Source of the DNA: Palleronia salina
Lineage (GTDB): Bacteria; Pseudomonadota; Alphaproteobacteria; Rhodobacterales; Rhodobacteraceae
Assembly (NCBI RefSeq): GCF_900141995.1
Contig: NZ_FQZA01000002.1
Span: forward strand, 317,501 to 381,500
Direction: 5' to 3'
DNA: 64,000 nt
Every line of letters begins with the position of its first letter. Position 1 is the stretch's first letter. The notes beneath the pieces were generated by a model that saw only the letters and a list, made by a program, of their open reading frames with translations, did no database searches and was not told where the DNA came from. Below are positions 1 to 8,620 of the stretch, piece after piece. A program made the position numbers and the translations under genes.

Positions 1-428
1 CCCAGGTGGGTGCAGACGCCCATCTGGACCAGCCATTCCTCGCTGCCTTCCTCGCCCGGGACGGCCAGCGCGCGGTTGGCGTCGGTGGCCGGCGCGCCTT
101 CTTCGATGTTCGCGTTACGCGCCTGCGGGTCGGGCAGGGTCGACACGTCCACGGCGTTCGCCTCGTCGATTTCCTCCTGCGTGCGGCGGCGGATGAACAC
201 GGGCTTGCCCAGCCACTGCACCGTCAGCTGCGTGCCGGGTTGCACCCCGCTCACGTCAACGCGGATCGAGGCCAGCGCCTGCACATCGGCCGAGGGGTTC
301 ATCTGGTTCACCAGCGGCCAGACAGCGGCGCCGGTGACGACGGCACCTGCGCCTGCGGTCGCATAGTAAAGGAAATCGCGGCGTGTTTCGCCGTGGTCGT
401 CTGCGTGGGACACCGGGTGCTTCTCCAT
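1..428 (-). CDS. petA: Ubiquinol-cytochrome c reductase Rieske iron-sulfur subunit (3' end outside window)
   Basis: Rieske subunit of the cytochrome bc1 complex, which passes electrons from ubiquinol to cytochrome c1 at the periplasmic face of the inner membrane. Only the first 142 residues are present. The protein begins [20 protein letters not shown], followed by a hydrophobic stretch (residues about 20-42) that fits the single twin-arginine-type N-terminal anchor of bacterial Rieske proteins. The last visible residues, near 138-142, are CTHLG, the first half of the [2Fe-2S] ligand motif (Cys and His). The second CxxHGS half lies off the window edge. petB and petC would be expected further left on the same strand. 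Family identification is firm. Confidence 0.95.
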   Translation of the reverse strand, partial: MEKHPVSHADDHGETRRDFLYYATAGAGAVVTGAAVWPLVNQMNPSADVQALASIRVDVSGVQPGTQLTVQWLGKPVFIRRRTQEEIDEANAVDVSTLPDPQARNANIEEGAPATDANRALAVPGEEGSEEWLVQMGVCTHL

Positions 429-443
429 CTTTGATTTGCCCGC

Positions 444-473
444 ACCATAGCGTTGCACGGGCGATTCGCGCAA
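444..473 (-). promoter_or_regulatory. Possible petA promoter
   Basis: Reading the minus strand, TTGCGC (473-468) and TATGGT (449-444) are separated by 18 bases and lie just upstream of the petA start codon at 428. This fits a sigma-70-type promoter, but the leader would be very short and high-G+C genomes give many such matches. Inference only. Confidence 0.3.
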
Positions 474-577
474 AGTCGGTCGCCTTCGACCTTTCGCGGA
501 GGGTCTATAGCCGTTTTTTGCATCGGTCCAGCCGACAAACTGGCGCAGTTTCGCCAATTTCGTCCGGTCAAGGGCCG

Positions 578-602
578 AAAAACGGCGACCCGCTACTCGG
601 GT
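578..602 (-). terminator. Possible intrinsic terminator after the GST gene
   Basis: On the minus strand ACCCG (602-598) pairs with CGGGT (592-588). The five-base loop contains the TAG stop codon of the GST gene. CGCCG and five T residues follow (582-578). The stem is short, so strength is uncertain. It would separate the GST gene from petA. Confidence 0.4.
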
Positions 603-1189
603 TTCGTCGCCTGCATCGAGCTCCGCTCGCCGAATTTCGCATACCAGTCCGCCAGCGCCGGGCGCGCGCTGCGCCAGTCCCGCGCGCCGTGGCGCAGGTC
701 CAGGTAACCCAGCGCGCAGGCCACGGCGATCTGCGCCATGTTCAGCGGACCGGCCAGGTGGCTCATCCACTGCGCCTCGATCGCGTCGAGCGCGCGGGTG
801 ATCTTGGCCCACTGGCCCTCGACATAGTCCGGGAACTGCTTGTCCTCGGGGCGGACGCGGATCTCGTAGACCATGAGGATCCCGGCATCCATCACGCCGT
901 CGGCCAGCGCCTCGAGCGTCTGGATCTCCCACTGCCGGGCGGCGGGGATCAGGTCGGCGCCCGCGCGGTCGGCCAGGTAGCGGCAGATCACGCGGCTGTC
1001 GAACAGGGCCGGACCGTCGGGACGGGTCAGGCAGGGGATCTTGCCCAGCGGGTTCTGGTTGGCGGGGTTGGGCGACAGCGGCGTCTGCGCCGATTCGACC
1101 AGCGTCACGTCTTCGGCCTGGCCGGTCTCGTGCAGGACGACCTTGACCTTGCGGACATAGGGCGAGGCTGCGGCGTGAAAAAGCTCCAT
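593..1189 (-). CDS. Glutathione S-transferase family protein
   Basis: A 198-residue cytosolic GST-fold protein. It opens [20 protein letters not shown], the thioredoxin-like N-terminal domain with an S/Cys-type active-site region (SPYVRKV). LGKIPCL (about residues 48-54) holds the cis-proline and is followed by the conserved region around DSRVICRYL. The helical C-terminal domain begins near residue 85. The ATG at 1189 is chosen over further upstream codons because AAAGGATC lies just ahead of it and it matches the normal GST start. Substrate cannot be told from sequence; many such proteins are unspecific conjugating or peroxidase enzymes. Confidence 0.9.
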   Translation of the reverse strand: MELFHAAASPYVRKVKVVLHETGQAEDVTLVESAQTPLSPNPANQNPLGKIPCLTRPDGPALFDSRVICRYLADRAGADLIPAARQWEIQTLEALADGVMDAGILMVYEIRVRPEDKQFPDYVEGQWAKITRALDAIEAQWMSHLAGPLNMAQIAVACALGYLDLRHGARDWRSARPALADWYAKFGERSSMQATKPE

Positions 1190-1304
1190 CGACGATCCTT
1201 TCGCAAGGCACGGCACCGCGCCGCGCCGAAACGGAAAACTGCCGAAGTGGTAGCGGATGGAAGGTCGCGCCCGCAATGGCGTTCGCGTGCCTTCGCCCGG
1301 CGGG

Positions 1305-2558
1305 TCAGGCCGCGGTCAGGTGCGCGCCGTCGTGCCCGGTGATGGTCGTGCGCACGACCTGGCCCTCGGGGCGGTCGCTGGCGAAATGCACCTCGGCGAA
1401 TTGCGCGGTGCGGCCCATGCGCGGGCTTTCCATCAGCACGTCGTGGCTGCGGCCCGATTGCGCGGCCAGGTGCCGCTGCACCGCGCTGTCGCCGGCGGCG
1501 CGCAGCCGCGCGGCGCGGTCCTTGATCGCGGCGCCGTCCACGGCGGGCATCCGGGCCGCGGGCGTGCCCTTGCGGGCCGAGTAGGGAAAGACGTGCAGCC
1601 AGGTCAGGTCGCAATCCTCCACCAGCCGCAGGCTGTCGGCGAAATGCGTCTCGGTCTCGGTCGGAAAGCCGGCGATGATGTCGGCCCCGAAGGTCATGTC
1701 GGGCCGCAGGCGCCGCGCCTCGGTGCAGAAGGCGATGGCGTCGCCGCGCAGGTGACGCCGCTTCATCCGCTTCAGGATCAGGTCGGAGCCGTGCTGCAAC
1801 GACAGGTGAAGATGCGGCATCAGCCGGTCCTCGTCGGCGATCGCGTCCATCAACGCCGGATCAGCCTCGATCGAGTCGATCGAGCTGATGCGCAGGCGGG
1901 GCACGGCCGTCAGCTTCAGGATCCGCCGCACCAGGTCGCCCAGGCGCGGCTCGCCCGGCAGGTCGGCGCCCCAGCTGGTCAGGTCGACGCCGGTCAGCAC
2001 CACCTCGTTATAGCCCTGGTCCACCAGCCGCGCGATCTGCTCGACCACGACGCCGGCGGGGACCGAGCGGGAATTGCCCCGCCCGAACGGGATGATGCAG
2101 AAGGTGCAGCGGTGGTCGCAGCCGTTCTGCACCTGGACGTAGGCGCGGGACCGGGTGCCGAAACCGTCGATCAGGTGGCCCGCGGTTTCGCGCACGGACA
2201 TGATGTCGTCCACCTGCACCCGCTCGGTCGCGCCGATCAGGTCCGGCGCCATGCCGGCCCATGTCTCGGGCTGCATCTTTTCCGAGTTGCCGATGACGCG
2301 CGTGACCTCGGGCATGGCGGCGAAGGTCTCGGGTTCGGTCTGGGCGGCGCAGCCGGTGACGATGACCGGCTTGCCCGGGTTCTCGCGCGCCAGGCGGCGG
2401 ATGTCCTTGCGGGCCTTGCGCACCGCCTCGGCCGTGACGGCGCAGGTGTTGACGATCACGGCGTCGGTCAGGCCGGCTTGCGCGGCCAGGTCCTTCATCG
2501 CCTCGGTCTCGTACATGTTGAGCCGGCAGCCGTGGTTGGAGAAGACGGGCGCGCTCAT
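1305..2558 (-). CDS. mtaB: tRNA t6A37 methylthiotransferase, MtaB family
   Basis: Radical SAM enzyme that converts N6-threonylcarbamoyladenosine at tRNA position 37 to the 2-methylthio form. The 417 residues show the expected order: UPF0004 domain with Cys residues in [14 protein letters not shown] and VTGCAAQT (one Fe-S cluster), then the radical SAM motif in [16 protein letters not shown] (CxxxCxxC), then a C-terminal TRAM-like region ending near GHDGAHL. The ATG overlaps the dapF stop as ATGA (4 nt), so the two genes are translationally coupled. MiaB is the related alternative, but NHGCRLN and the overall spacing fit MtaB better. Confidence 0.9.
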   Translation of the reverse strand: MSAPVFSNHGCRLNMYETEAMKDLAAQAGLTDAVIVNTCAVTAEAVRKARKDIRRLARENPGKPVIVTGCAAQTEPETFAAMPEVTRVIGNSEKMQPETWAGMAPDLIGATERVQVDDIMSVRETAGHLIDGFGTRSRAYVQVQNGCDHRCTFCIIPFGRGNSRSVPAGVVVEQIARLVDQGYNEVVLTGVDLTSWGADLPGEPRLGDLVRRILKLTAVPRLRISSIDSIEADPALMDAIADEDRLMPHLHLSLQHGSDLILKRMKRRHLRGDAIAFCTEARRLRPDMTFGADIIAGFPTETETHFADSLRLVEDCDLTWLHVFPYSARKGTPAARMPAVDGAAIKDRAARLRAAGDSAVQRHLAAQSGRSHDVLMESPRMGRTAQFAEVHFASDRPEGQVVRTTITGHDGAHLTAA

Positions 2559-3394
2559 GACTGACCCGCGATCCAGTCGGCGCGGATCACGCCATCGGCC
2601 ACGTGGGCGGTGGGCCCGGTCATCCAGACGCCGTCCTCGCGCCAGTCGACCCAGAGCGTTCCGCCGTCGAGGTCGATGCGCACGCGGCGCCCGGTCAGCC
2701 CGCGCCGCGCCGCCGCCACGGCGACCGCGCAGGAGGACGACCCCGAGGCCAGGGTCACGCCCGCACCACGTTCCCACACCCGGAGGCGCAGGTGATCGGG
2801 ACCCACAAGCTGCGCGAGTTGCACGTTGGTGCGTTCGGGGAAAAGCGGATCATTCTCGACGCGCGGCCCGATCTCGGACAGGTCCACCGCCTCGACGTCG
2901 TCGACGAAGAAGGTGCAATGCGGGTTGCCCATGCCCGTCGCCACCGGATCGCCGTCCAGCGGCAGGTGGTCCAGGTCCACGTCGCGGGCCAGCGGCACCT
3001 CGCGCCAGTCCGGCACCGGCGCGCCCATGTTGACCGAGGTCAGGCCGTCGCCCGCGTCGCGCGCGGCCAAGTCGCCCCGGTCGGTGCGCAGGGTGACGGC
3101 ATCGCGGCCTTCGTCCATCAGGTGACGCGCGATGCAGCGGGTGGCGTTGCCGCACGCGCCCGACAGGCTGCCGTCGCTGTTCCAGAAGGTCAGCCGCGCA
3201 TCGGCACCGTCGCAGGGGTCGATGGTGGCCAGCTGGTCGAACCCCAGCCCGCGCCGCCGGTCCCCCAGCGCGCGCGCCAGAGCAGCCGTCACCGGCACGT
3301 CGCGGTGGCGGCGGTCGATGACGATGAAATCGTTGCCCAGCCCATGCATCTTCATGAACGGCACGTCTGTCTGGTCCTGCGGCACGCGCGCCAT
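2555..3394 (-). CDS. dapF: Diaminopimelate epimerase
   Basis: Interconverts LL- and meso-diaminopimelate, the last step before lysine and peptidoglycan precursor use; cytosolic, cofactor-independent. The 279 residues contain [15 protein letters not shown] near the start, the first catalytic Cys in [10 protein letters not shown] (C81) and the second in [14 protein letters not shown]. The second motif is a variant of the common CGSGAC form. The ATG at 3394 follows AAAGGGG at good spacing; MKMHGLG, 13 codons in, would be the shorter alternative start. First gene of a dapF-mtaB operon. Other DAP genes in the window are dapE, dapD and asd. Confidence 0.95.
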   Translation of the reverse strand: MARVPQDQTDVPFMKMHGLGNDFIVIDRRHRDVPVTAALARALGDRRRGLGFDQLATIDPCDGADARLTFWNSDGSLSGACGNATRCIARHLMDEGRDAVTLRTDRGDLAARDAGDGLTSVNMGAPVPDWREVPLARDVDLDHLPLDGDPVATGMGNPHCTFFVDDVEAVDLSEIGPRVENDPLFPERTNVQLAQLVGPDHLRLRVWERGAGVTLASGSSSCAVAVAAARRGLTGRRVRIDLDGGTLWVDWREDGVWMTGPTAHVADGVIRADWIAGQS

Positions 3395-3487
3395 ATATGC
3401 CCCTTTGGCGGCGCTGAAAAGCGGGGCGCGACGTTCGGGGTTTTTGACTTGACGCCCCATGCCCCCGTCTTTAGTGACCCGCCTCGT

Positions 3488-3563
3488 GAGCCTGTAGCTC
3501 AGTTGGTAGAGCAACTGACTTTTAATCAGTAGGTCCAGGGTTCGAACCCCTGCGGGCTCACCA
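3488..3563 (+). tRNA. tRNA-Lys (anticodon TTT)
   Basis: A 76-base cloverleaf. Acceptor stem GAGCCTG pairs with CGGGCTC (one G-U). The D arm is GCTC/GAGC. The anticodon stem ACTGA/TCAGT encloses loop CTTTTAA with anticodon TTT. The T arm CAGGG/CCCTG encloses TTCGAAC, followed by the discriminator A and an encoded CCA. It stands alone between dapF (divergent) and the next plus-strand gene. No integrase or duplicated 3' end was found downstream. Confidence 0.97.
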
Positions 3564-3657
3564 TTCCTTCCCCTTCGTTTCCGGTGTCGCGAAATGTCGT
3601 GACCTGCGCGGCCCGTTGCCTAATCTTCGGATCGGGGCGGTCCTGCACCGCGCGCGC

Positions 3658-4467
3658 ATGGGGATTGCCTTGATCGACCACATCCTGAGCCTGCCGGTCG
3701 CGCTGTCGGCGTCGCTGTTCATCGCGGCCACCGTTCTGCTGGCCTTGGCCTCCTACGCCGTGGCGCGGTGGGCCCGGCCGTGGTCCCGCGGGTCCGAAAC
3801 GCGCGATCTGGCGGGGTCTGTCACCTTCCGTATCGCGGCGCTGCACGGGCTGGTCCTTGCCCTGGTCTTCGCGCAAGAGCTGGGAAACATCCGCGACGTC
3901 CAGACCGCCGCGGCGCGCGAGGCGTCGTTGGTAAGCGACATCTTCCATGACCTCGAGCGATTCGACCCGGACGCGACCGGGCGGATCCGCCGCGACCTGG
4001 CGCGCTATGCCGTCATCGTGGCCGACCAGGAATGGGACCTGCTGGCCAGTGACGCCCGCCTGTCCCTGCCGGCCTGGGATGCATGGGAAAGCGCCTATCT
4101 CGGGATCCTCGACCTGCCGACCGGAACGCTGGTGCAGGAACGGCTGATGGGCTTCATGCTGGACGACATCCGCGAATTGTCGGCCCTGCGCGACGCGCGC
4201 GAGAACGCGGCGCTGTCGGGCACGTCCTCGCTTTTCCTCTTCGCGGCCATCGCCGGCGTGGTCCTGATCTCGGCGGCGTGGTTCACCTGGGCGCCCACGG
4301 CGCTGCACCTCGGCCTGATGGCGGGGTTCGCGGCCTATACCGGGCTGATCGTGTTCTTCGTGGTGGCCTACGCCAACCCCTACCACGCGCCCGGCAACGC
4401 CGAGCCCACGGGATTCGAGCGATTCCTGACCGACCGCGTCCGGGCCGTCGCCGCCGAGCCGGACTGA
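3658..4467 (+). CDS. DUF4239-like integral membrane protein
   Basis: About 269 residues. A pair of hydrophobic segments sits near the N-terminus (LPVALSASLFIAATVLLALA and a second near LHGLVLALVFAQ). A soluble middle with Glu/Asp-rich helices follows, then two more membrane segments (SSLFLFAAIAGVVLISAAW and LGLMAGFAAYTGLIVFFVV). The AREASLVSDIFHDL stretch and layout resemble the DUF4239 (bestrophin-like) family, whose function is unknown. The start is uncertain: the ATG at 3658 lacks a clear Shine-Dalgarno, and an in-frame TTG at 3616 would add 14 residues. Monocistronic as far as can be seen. Confidence 0.75.
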   Translation: MGIALIDHILSLPVALSASLFIAATVLLALASYAVARWARPWSRGSETRDLAGSVTFRIAALHGLVLALVFAQELGNIRDVQTAAAREASLVSDIFHDLERFDPDATGRIRRDLARYAVIVADQEWDLLASDARLSLPAWDAWESAYLGILDLPTGTLVQERLMGFMLDDIRELSALRDARENAALSGTSSLFLFAAIAGVVLISAAWFTWAPTALHLGLMAGFAAYTGLIVFFVVAYANPYHAPGNAEPTGFERFLTDRVRAVAAEPD

Positions 4468-4526
4468 GCGCGGCCTTCCTTCGGCGCGCGCTGGCACTAG
4501 CTTGGCGAAGGGCAAGGAGGATCGGC

Positions 4527-5084
4527 ATGCACAAGCTTCAGACACAGGGCGTCCACCACATCACGCTGGACGGCGCGGACCGGCAGACGTCGCTCGATTT
4601 CTGGGAAGGCGTGCTGGGCATGCCTTTCGTGTTCGAGCAGCCCAACCTCGACAACCCGGGCGAATCGCACCTGTATTTCGACCCGGGCGACGGCCGGCTG
4701 ATCACCATCTTCACCAACGAGGACCGCAAGCCTACGGGCAAGCCCGCGCCGGACAACCCCGGCGACGTGCATCACATCGCGTTCGCCGTCAGCCAGTCGA
4801 TGTATTCGCAGCTGGCCGGGCGGCTGGACGCGCGGGGCATCAAGCATTCGGGCGAGAAGGATCGCGGGTTCATGAACTCGATCTACTTCCGCGACCCGCT
4901 GGGCACGCTGATCGAGCTGGCATCCTACCGTTTCGTGCCGCCGGTGGGCGCGACCCATACGGACGTGCTGTTCGAGGCGCACCTGATCCGGGTCGAGATG
5001 GGGGACACATCCATCGGCGATCCGCATCTCGCCATCGCGATCGAGCGTCTGTCGAAGCGCAATCAGCGCAGCCTGAGCGACTGA
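4527..5084 (+). CDS. VOC (glyoxalase/bleomycin resistance/dioxygenase) superfamily protein
   Basis: A 185-residue protein with two beta-alpha-beta-beta-beta repeats: GVHHITLDGADRQTSLDFW at the start and VHHIAFAV near residue 87. His residues in VHHI and VHHIAF, and Glu in LIELASY (about 130), fit the metal site of the vicinal-oxygen-chelate fold. The reaction cannot be assigned: ring-cleaving dioxygenase, glyoxalase and fosfomycin/bleomycin resistance enzymes share this fold. A strong AAGGAGG at 4514-4520 supports the ATG at 4527. Convergent with the EamA transporter gene. Confidence 0.85.
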   Translation: MHKLQTQGVHHITLDGADRQTSLDFWEGVLGMPFVFEQPNLDNPGESHLYFDPGDGRLITIFTNEDRKPTGKPAPDNPGDVHHIAFAVSQSMYSQLAGRLDARGIKHSGEKDRGFMNSIYFRDPLGTLIELASYRFVPPVGATHTDVLFEAHLIRVEMGDTSIGDPHLAIAIERLSKRNQRSLSD

Positions 5085-5088
5085 GCGC

Positions 5089-5961
5089 TCAGGCCACCGC
5101 GCGGGCCTTCGACAGCTGCACCGCCAGGATGCCCGCCATGATGATCGCGACGCCCAGCACGTCCAGCGGACCGATCCGTTCGCCCAGGATGGCGGCCGCG
5201 ATGGCAACGCCCAGGAACGGGTTCAGGAAGTGGAAGGTCGCCGCGCGCGTGGCGCCGATGCGGCCCACCAGCACGAACCACAGCAGCGTCGCGGCCAGCC
5301 CCGGCACCAGCGTGGTGTAGAGGAACGCGATCACCAGCGACGGCGACCAGTCGACCTCCCACGGCTCGAGCGCGGCGCCCGCCACGGCCAGGATCGCCGC
5401 GCCCACCAGCATCTGCAGGCCCACGACCATCACCACGTTGCCGCCCGACGACGCCCCGCGCACCGACAGCGTCGCGGCGGCCAAGGCCAGCACGCCGGCG
5501 ATGCACAGGCCCAGCCCGAACGGGTCGACCCCGCCCGAGATGCGGCTGCCCATGATCAGAACCGCCCCCGCAAGCCCCGCGAACAGCCCGGCGATGGCCT
5601 GCCGGCCCAGTTGCTCGCCCAGCAGGCTCCAGCCCACGAAGGCCACGATCAGCGGCATCGTGGAGGCGATGATGGACGCGAGGCTCGCGTCGATGGTGCG
5701 CATGGCGACGAAATTCAGGCCGAGGTAGAGCGCGTTCTGGCACAAACCGAACAGGAAGGTCAGACGCCACTGCCGCGCGGTCAGGTTCCAGCTCTGGCCC
5801 ATCGCGCGGGCGACGATGACGGCCAGCGCGCCGGACAGCGCGAAGCGGAAGGCGAGCGCGGTCAGCGGCGGCGCATCCGCGACGATGAACTTGGCCGAGG
5901 TGAAGGCCGAGGACCACATGACCGCGAAGGCCAGCCCCAGCATCAGTGCGCGAAGATCCAT
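5089..5961 (-). CDS. DMT superfamily (EamA) transporter
   Basis: A 290-residue inner-membrane protein with about ten predicted transmembrane segments in two EamA repeats. The first repeat starts at MDLRALMLGLAFAVMWSSAF, and the second covers roughly residues 145-285. Substrates of this family range from amino acids to nucleotides and cannot be read from sequence. Its ATG overlaps the last base of the pncA stop (TGATG), so it is co-translated with the nicotinamidase. A link to nicotinate or nicotinamide movement is possible, but only from context. Confidence 0.9.
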   Translation of the reverse strand: MDLRALMLGLAFAVMWSSAFTSAKFIVADAPPLTALAFRFALSGALAVIVARAMGQSWNLTARQWRLTFLFGLCQNALYLGLNFVAMRTIDASLASIIASTMPLIVAFVGWSLLGEQLGRQAIAGLFAGLAGAVLIMGSRISGGVDPFGLGLCIAGVLALAAATLSVRGASSGGNVVMVVGLQMLVGAAILAVAGAALEPWEVDWSPSLVIAFLYTTLVPGLAATLLWFVLVGRIGATRAATFHFLNPFLGVAIAAAILGERIGPLDVLGVAIIMAGILAVQLSKARAVA

Positions 5962-6563
5962 CAGGTCAGCGTCACGCCCGCGTTGCGCATCCCGTCCATG
6001 GCGGCCTTGAGCGAGCCGTCCAGGTCGATGCCCCGCGACAGGTCGGTGCGTACGGTAACGTCAAAGCCCAGCTTCGCGCCGTCCACCGCCGAGAAGTTCA
6101 CGCAGAAATCCAGCGCGAGGCCCACCATGGTCAGCCGCTCGATCCCCCGCGTGCGCAGGTAGCCCTCGAGCCCGGTGGGCGTCTCGTGGTCGTTCTCGAA
6201 AAAGGCCGAGTAGCTGTCGATGGCCGGGTTGAACCCCTTGCGGATGATCAGGTCGCCATCGGTGCGCAGGTCGGGATGAAACGCGGCCCCCTTCGAGCCC
6301 TGGACGCAGTGATCGGGCCACAGGACCTGGGGGCCATAGGGCATTTCGGTCATGGTCATCGGCTGGGCACCGGGATGCGACGAGGCGAAGGACGAATGGC
6401 CCGCCGGATGCCAGTCCTGCGTCAGGATCACGGTGGCGAACTCATCCATCAACGCGTTGATCGGCGCGACGATATCGTTGCCCCCCTCGACGGCCAGCGC
6501 GCCGCCCGGGCAGAAATCGTTCTGCATGTCGATGACGATCAGGGCGTGCGCGCGGTCGGTCAT
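5961..6563 (-). CDS. pncA: Nicotinamidase (bifunctional nicotinamidase/pyrazinamidase)
   Basis: Hydrolyses nicotinamide to nicotinate and ammonia in the NAD salvage pathway. The 200 residues carry the full isochorismatase-fold triad: D12 in VIDMQNDF, K109 in IIRKGF and C154 in LDFCVNFSA. The metal-binding set is D50 and H52 in TQDWHPAGH with a later His in WPDHCVQGS. Length is typical. First gene of a two-gene operon with the EamA transporter. Confidence 0.95.
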   Translation of the reverse strand: MTDRAHALIVIDMQNDFCPGGALAVEGGNDIVAPINALMDEFATVILTQDWHPAGHSSFASSHPGAQPMTMTEMPYGPQVLWPDHCVQGSKGAAFHPDLRTDGDLIIRKGFNPAIDSYSAFFENDHETPTGLEGYLRTRGIERLTMVGLALDFCVNFSAVDGAKLGFDVTVRTDLSRGIDLDGSLKAAMDGMRNAGVTLT

Positions 6564-6665
6564 GGGATGTCCTTCTCAGCTTGGCGGCAGCTAGGCGCGG
6601 CCCCCCTCCGGTGTCAACCGCCGCCCGCTTGCCCGGACGCGGCCACGGCGCTATCAGCCGGGGCC

Positions 6666-7595
6666 ATGCCCGTCGTCGCCGCGTTCTACCGTTTCGCCTC
6701 GCTCGAGGATCCCGACGCCCTGCGCCCCGCGCTGCGCGCGCTGGCCGAGGCGCACGGCGTGCGCGGCTCGATCCTCGTCGCGGGCGAAGGGGTCAACGGC
6801 ACGATCGCGGGCCCGCGCGACGGCATCGAGGCGGTGATCGCCCATATCCGCGCCTGGCCCGGCTGCGCCGGTATGGAGGTCAAGGAAAGCCACGCCGAGA
6901 CCATGCCCTTCGGCCGGCTGAAAGTCCGCCTGAAGCGCGAGATCGTGACGCTGGGCGCGCCGGTCGACCCCGACCGGGTGGGCCAGTACGTCCCGCCATC
7001 GGCATGGAACGACGTCATCTCGGCGCCGGACGTGGCCGTCATCGACACGCGCAACGCCTACGAGGTCGCCATGGGCAGCTTCGCGGGCGCAATCGATCCG
7101 GGCACCGAGGCGTTCGGCGATTTCCCGGCCTGGTGGGCGGAGAATGCCGAACGGCTGCGCGGCAAGCGTATCGCCATGTTCTGCACCGGCGGCATCCGCT
7201 GCGAGAAATCCACCGCCTTCCTGCGCGCACAGGGGGTCGAGGAGGTGATGCACCTGCAGGGCGGCATCCTGAAATACCTCGAAGAAGTGCCTGCCGACCA
7301 AAGCCTCTGGCGCGGCGAATGCTTCGTCTTCGACCAGCGGGTGACCGTGGGCCACGGCCTTGTCCCCGGCAGCGCCACACTCTGCCACGCCTGCCGCAGG
7401 CCGCTGTCGCCCGAGGATCGGGCGCATCCCCATTACGAAGAGGGCGTCCGTTGCCCCCACTGCGCCGACGAATTCACAGACGAACAGCGCCAGCGCTTTC
7501 GCGAACGTCAGAAACAGGTGACGCTGGCCGAGGCGCGGGGCGCGGCGCATCTGGGTCCCGACGCGCTTCGCAAAACCGTTACAAAGGACGGCTAA
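6666..7595 (+). CDS. trhO: tRNA uridine(34) hydroxylase (rhodanese-fold)
   Basis: TrhO (YceA) family; uses prephenate-independent O2 chemistry to make 5-hydroxyuridine at tRNA position 34. The 309 residues have an N-terminal acylphosphatase-like domain (about 1-95, FYRFASLEDPD). A rhodanese domain follows with the active-site loop MFCTGGIRCEKS (C173 and C179). The C-terminal region has a Cys-rich pair, CHACRRPLSPEDRAHP and RCPHCADEF. The ATG at 6666 has only a weak GGGGC ahead of it. Ends 29 nt before the GAPDH gene, so it may be co-transcribed with the arsenic genes. Confidence 0.93.
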   Translation: MPVVAAFYRFASLEDPDALRPALRALAEAHGVRGSILVAGEGVNGTIAGPRDGIEAVIAHIRAWPGCAGMEVKESHAETMPFGRLKVRLKREIVTLGAPVDPDRVGQYVPPSAWNDVISAPDVAVIDTRNAYEVAMGSFAGAIDPGTEAFGDFPAWWAENAERLRGKRIAMFCTGGIRCEKSTAFLRAQGVEEVMHLQGGILKYLEEVPADQSLWRGECFVFDQRVTVGHGLVPGSATLCHACRRPLSPEDRAHPHYEEGVRCPHCADEFTDEQRQRFRERQKQVTLAEARGAAHLGPDALRKTVTKDG

Positions 7596-7624
7596 ACGGC
7601 GCGCGACCGAAACGGGGGCCCGGT

Positions 7625-8617
7625 ATGACGAAGATCGCGATCAACGGTATCGGCCGGATCGGCAAGCTGCTGGTGCGGCGCCTGTTCGACATGGGGCTTG
7701 GCGACCGGATCGCGCTGCTGAACGATGCGAAGGGCGATCCCGGGCAGCACGCCCTGCTGCTGGAGTTCGACACGGTCCACGGCCGCTGGAGCCGCCCCGT
7801 CTCGGCCGACGGCAACTCGCTCGTCATCGACGATCACCGCATCCCGCTCAGCCACGCCGCGCGGATCGAGGATCTGGACCTCACCGGCATCGACCTGGTC
7901 ATCGACTGCACCGGCACCTTCAAGACCGTGGCCAAAACGCAGCCCTATTTCGACGCGGGGGTCGCGCGGGTGCTGGTCAGCGCGCCGATCAAGGAAGAGG
8001 GCGCGCTGAACCTCGTCTACGGCGTGAACCACGACCTTTATGACGGCAGCCAGCGCCTGGTCACGGCGGCCAGCTGCACGACCAACTGCCTCGCCCCGGT
8101 GGTGAAGGTCCTGCACGAGCGCATCGGCATCCGCCACGGCGCGATCACCACGATCCACGACGTGACCAACACGCAGACCATCCTCGACCGCCCGGCGAAG
8201 GACACGCGGCGCGCGCGCTCGGCCGTCAACGCGATGATTCCCACGACCACCGGCTCGGCCACCGCGATCACGGTGATCTACCCCGAGCTCAAGGGCCGCC
8301 TGAACGGCCACGCCGTCCGCGTGCCGCTGGTCAACGGGTCGCTGACCGATTGCGTGTTCGAGATGGAGCGCACGGTGACGGCGGACGAGGTGAACACGCT
8401 GTTCCGGGACGCCGCGGCAGGCGACCTGGCCGGGATCCTCGGGGTCGAGGACCGGCCGCTGGTCTCGGCCGATTTCCTGAACGACGACCGGTCGTCCATC
8501 GTGGACGCGCCGTCGACCATGGTCGTGAACGGCACGCAGCTGAAGGTCTATGCCTGGTACGACAACGAATGGGGCTATACCTGCCGCATGGCCGATATCG
8601 CCCGGATGATGACCTGA
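7625..8617 (+). CDS. Glyceraldehyde-3-phosphate dehydrogenase, ArsJ-associated type
   Basis: A 330-residue type I GAPDH. It has the NAD-binding GINGIGRIG-like start (INGIGRIGKL), Asp in LLNDAKGD for NAD preference, the catalytic Cys in AASCTTNC (C151) and the terminal WYDNEWGYTCRM. It begins 29 nt after trhO, has GGGGG ahead of its ATG, and ends 3 nt before arsJ. In the family literature, a GAPDH next to arsJ uses arsenate in place of phosphate to make 1-arseno-3-phosphoglycerate, which ArsJ exports. That role is inferred from the pairing; the protein alone could also serve glycolysis or gluconeogenesis. Confidence 0.9.
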   Translation: MTKIAINGIGRIGKLLVRRLFDMGLGDRIALLNDAKGDPGQHALLLEFDTVHGRWSRPVSADGNSLVIDDHRIPLSHAARIEDLDLTGIDLVIDCTGTFKTVAKTQPYFDAGVARVLVSAPIKEEGALNLVYGVNHDLYDGSQRLVTAASCTTNCLAPVVKVLHERIGIRHGAITTIHDVTNTQTILDRPAKDTRRARSAVNAMIPTTTGSATAITVIYPELKGRLNGHAVRVPLVNGSLTDCVFEMERTVTADEVNTLFRDAAAGDLAGILGVEDRPLVSADFLNDDRSSIVDAPSTMVVNGTQLKVYAWYDNEWGYTCRMADIARMMT

Positions 8618-8620
8618 CCG

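Noticed and set aside
3488-3563. tRNA-Lys as an integration site for a mobile element
   Set aside because: No integrase, no repeated tRNA 3' end and no foreign-looking gene block follows it.
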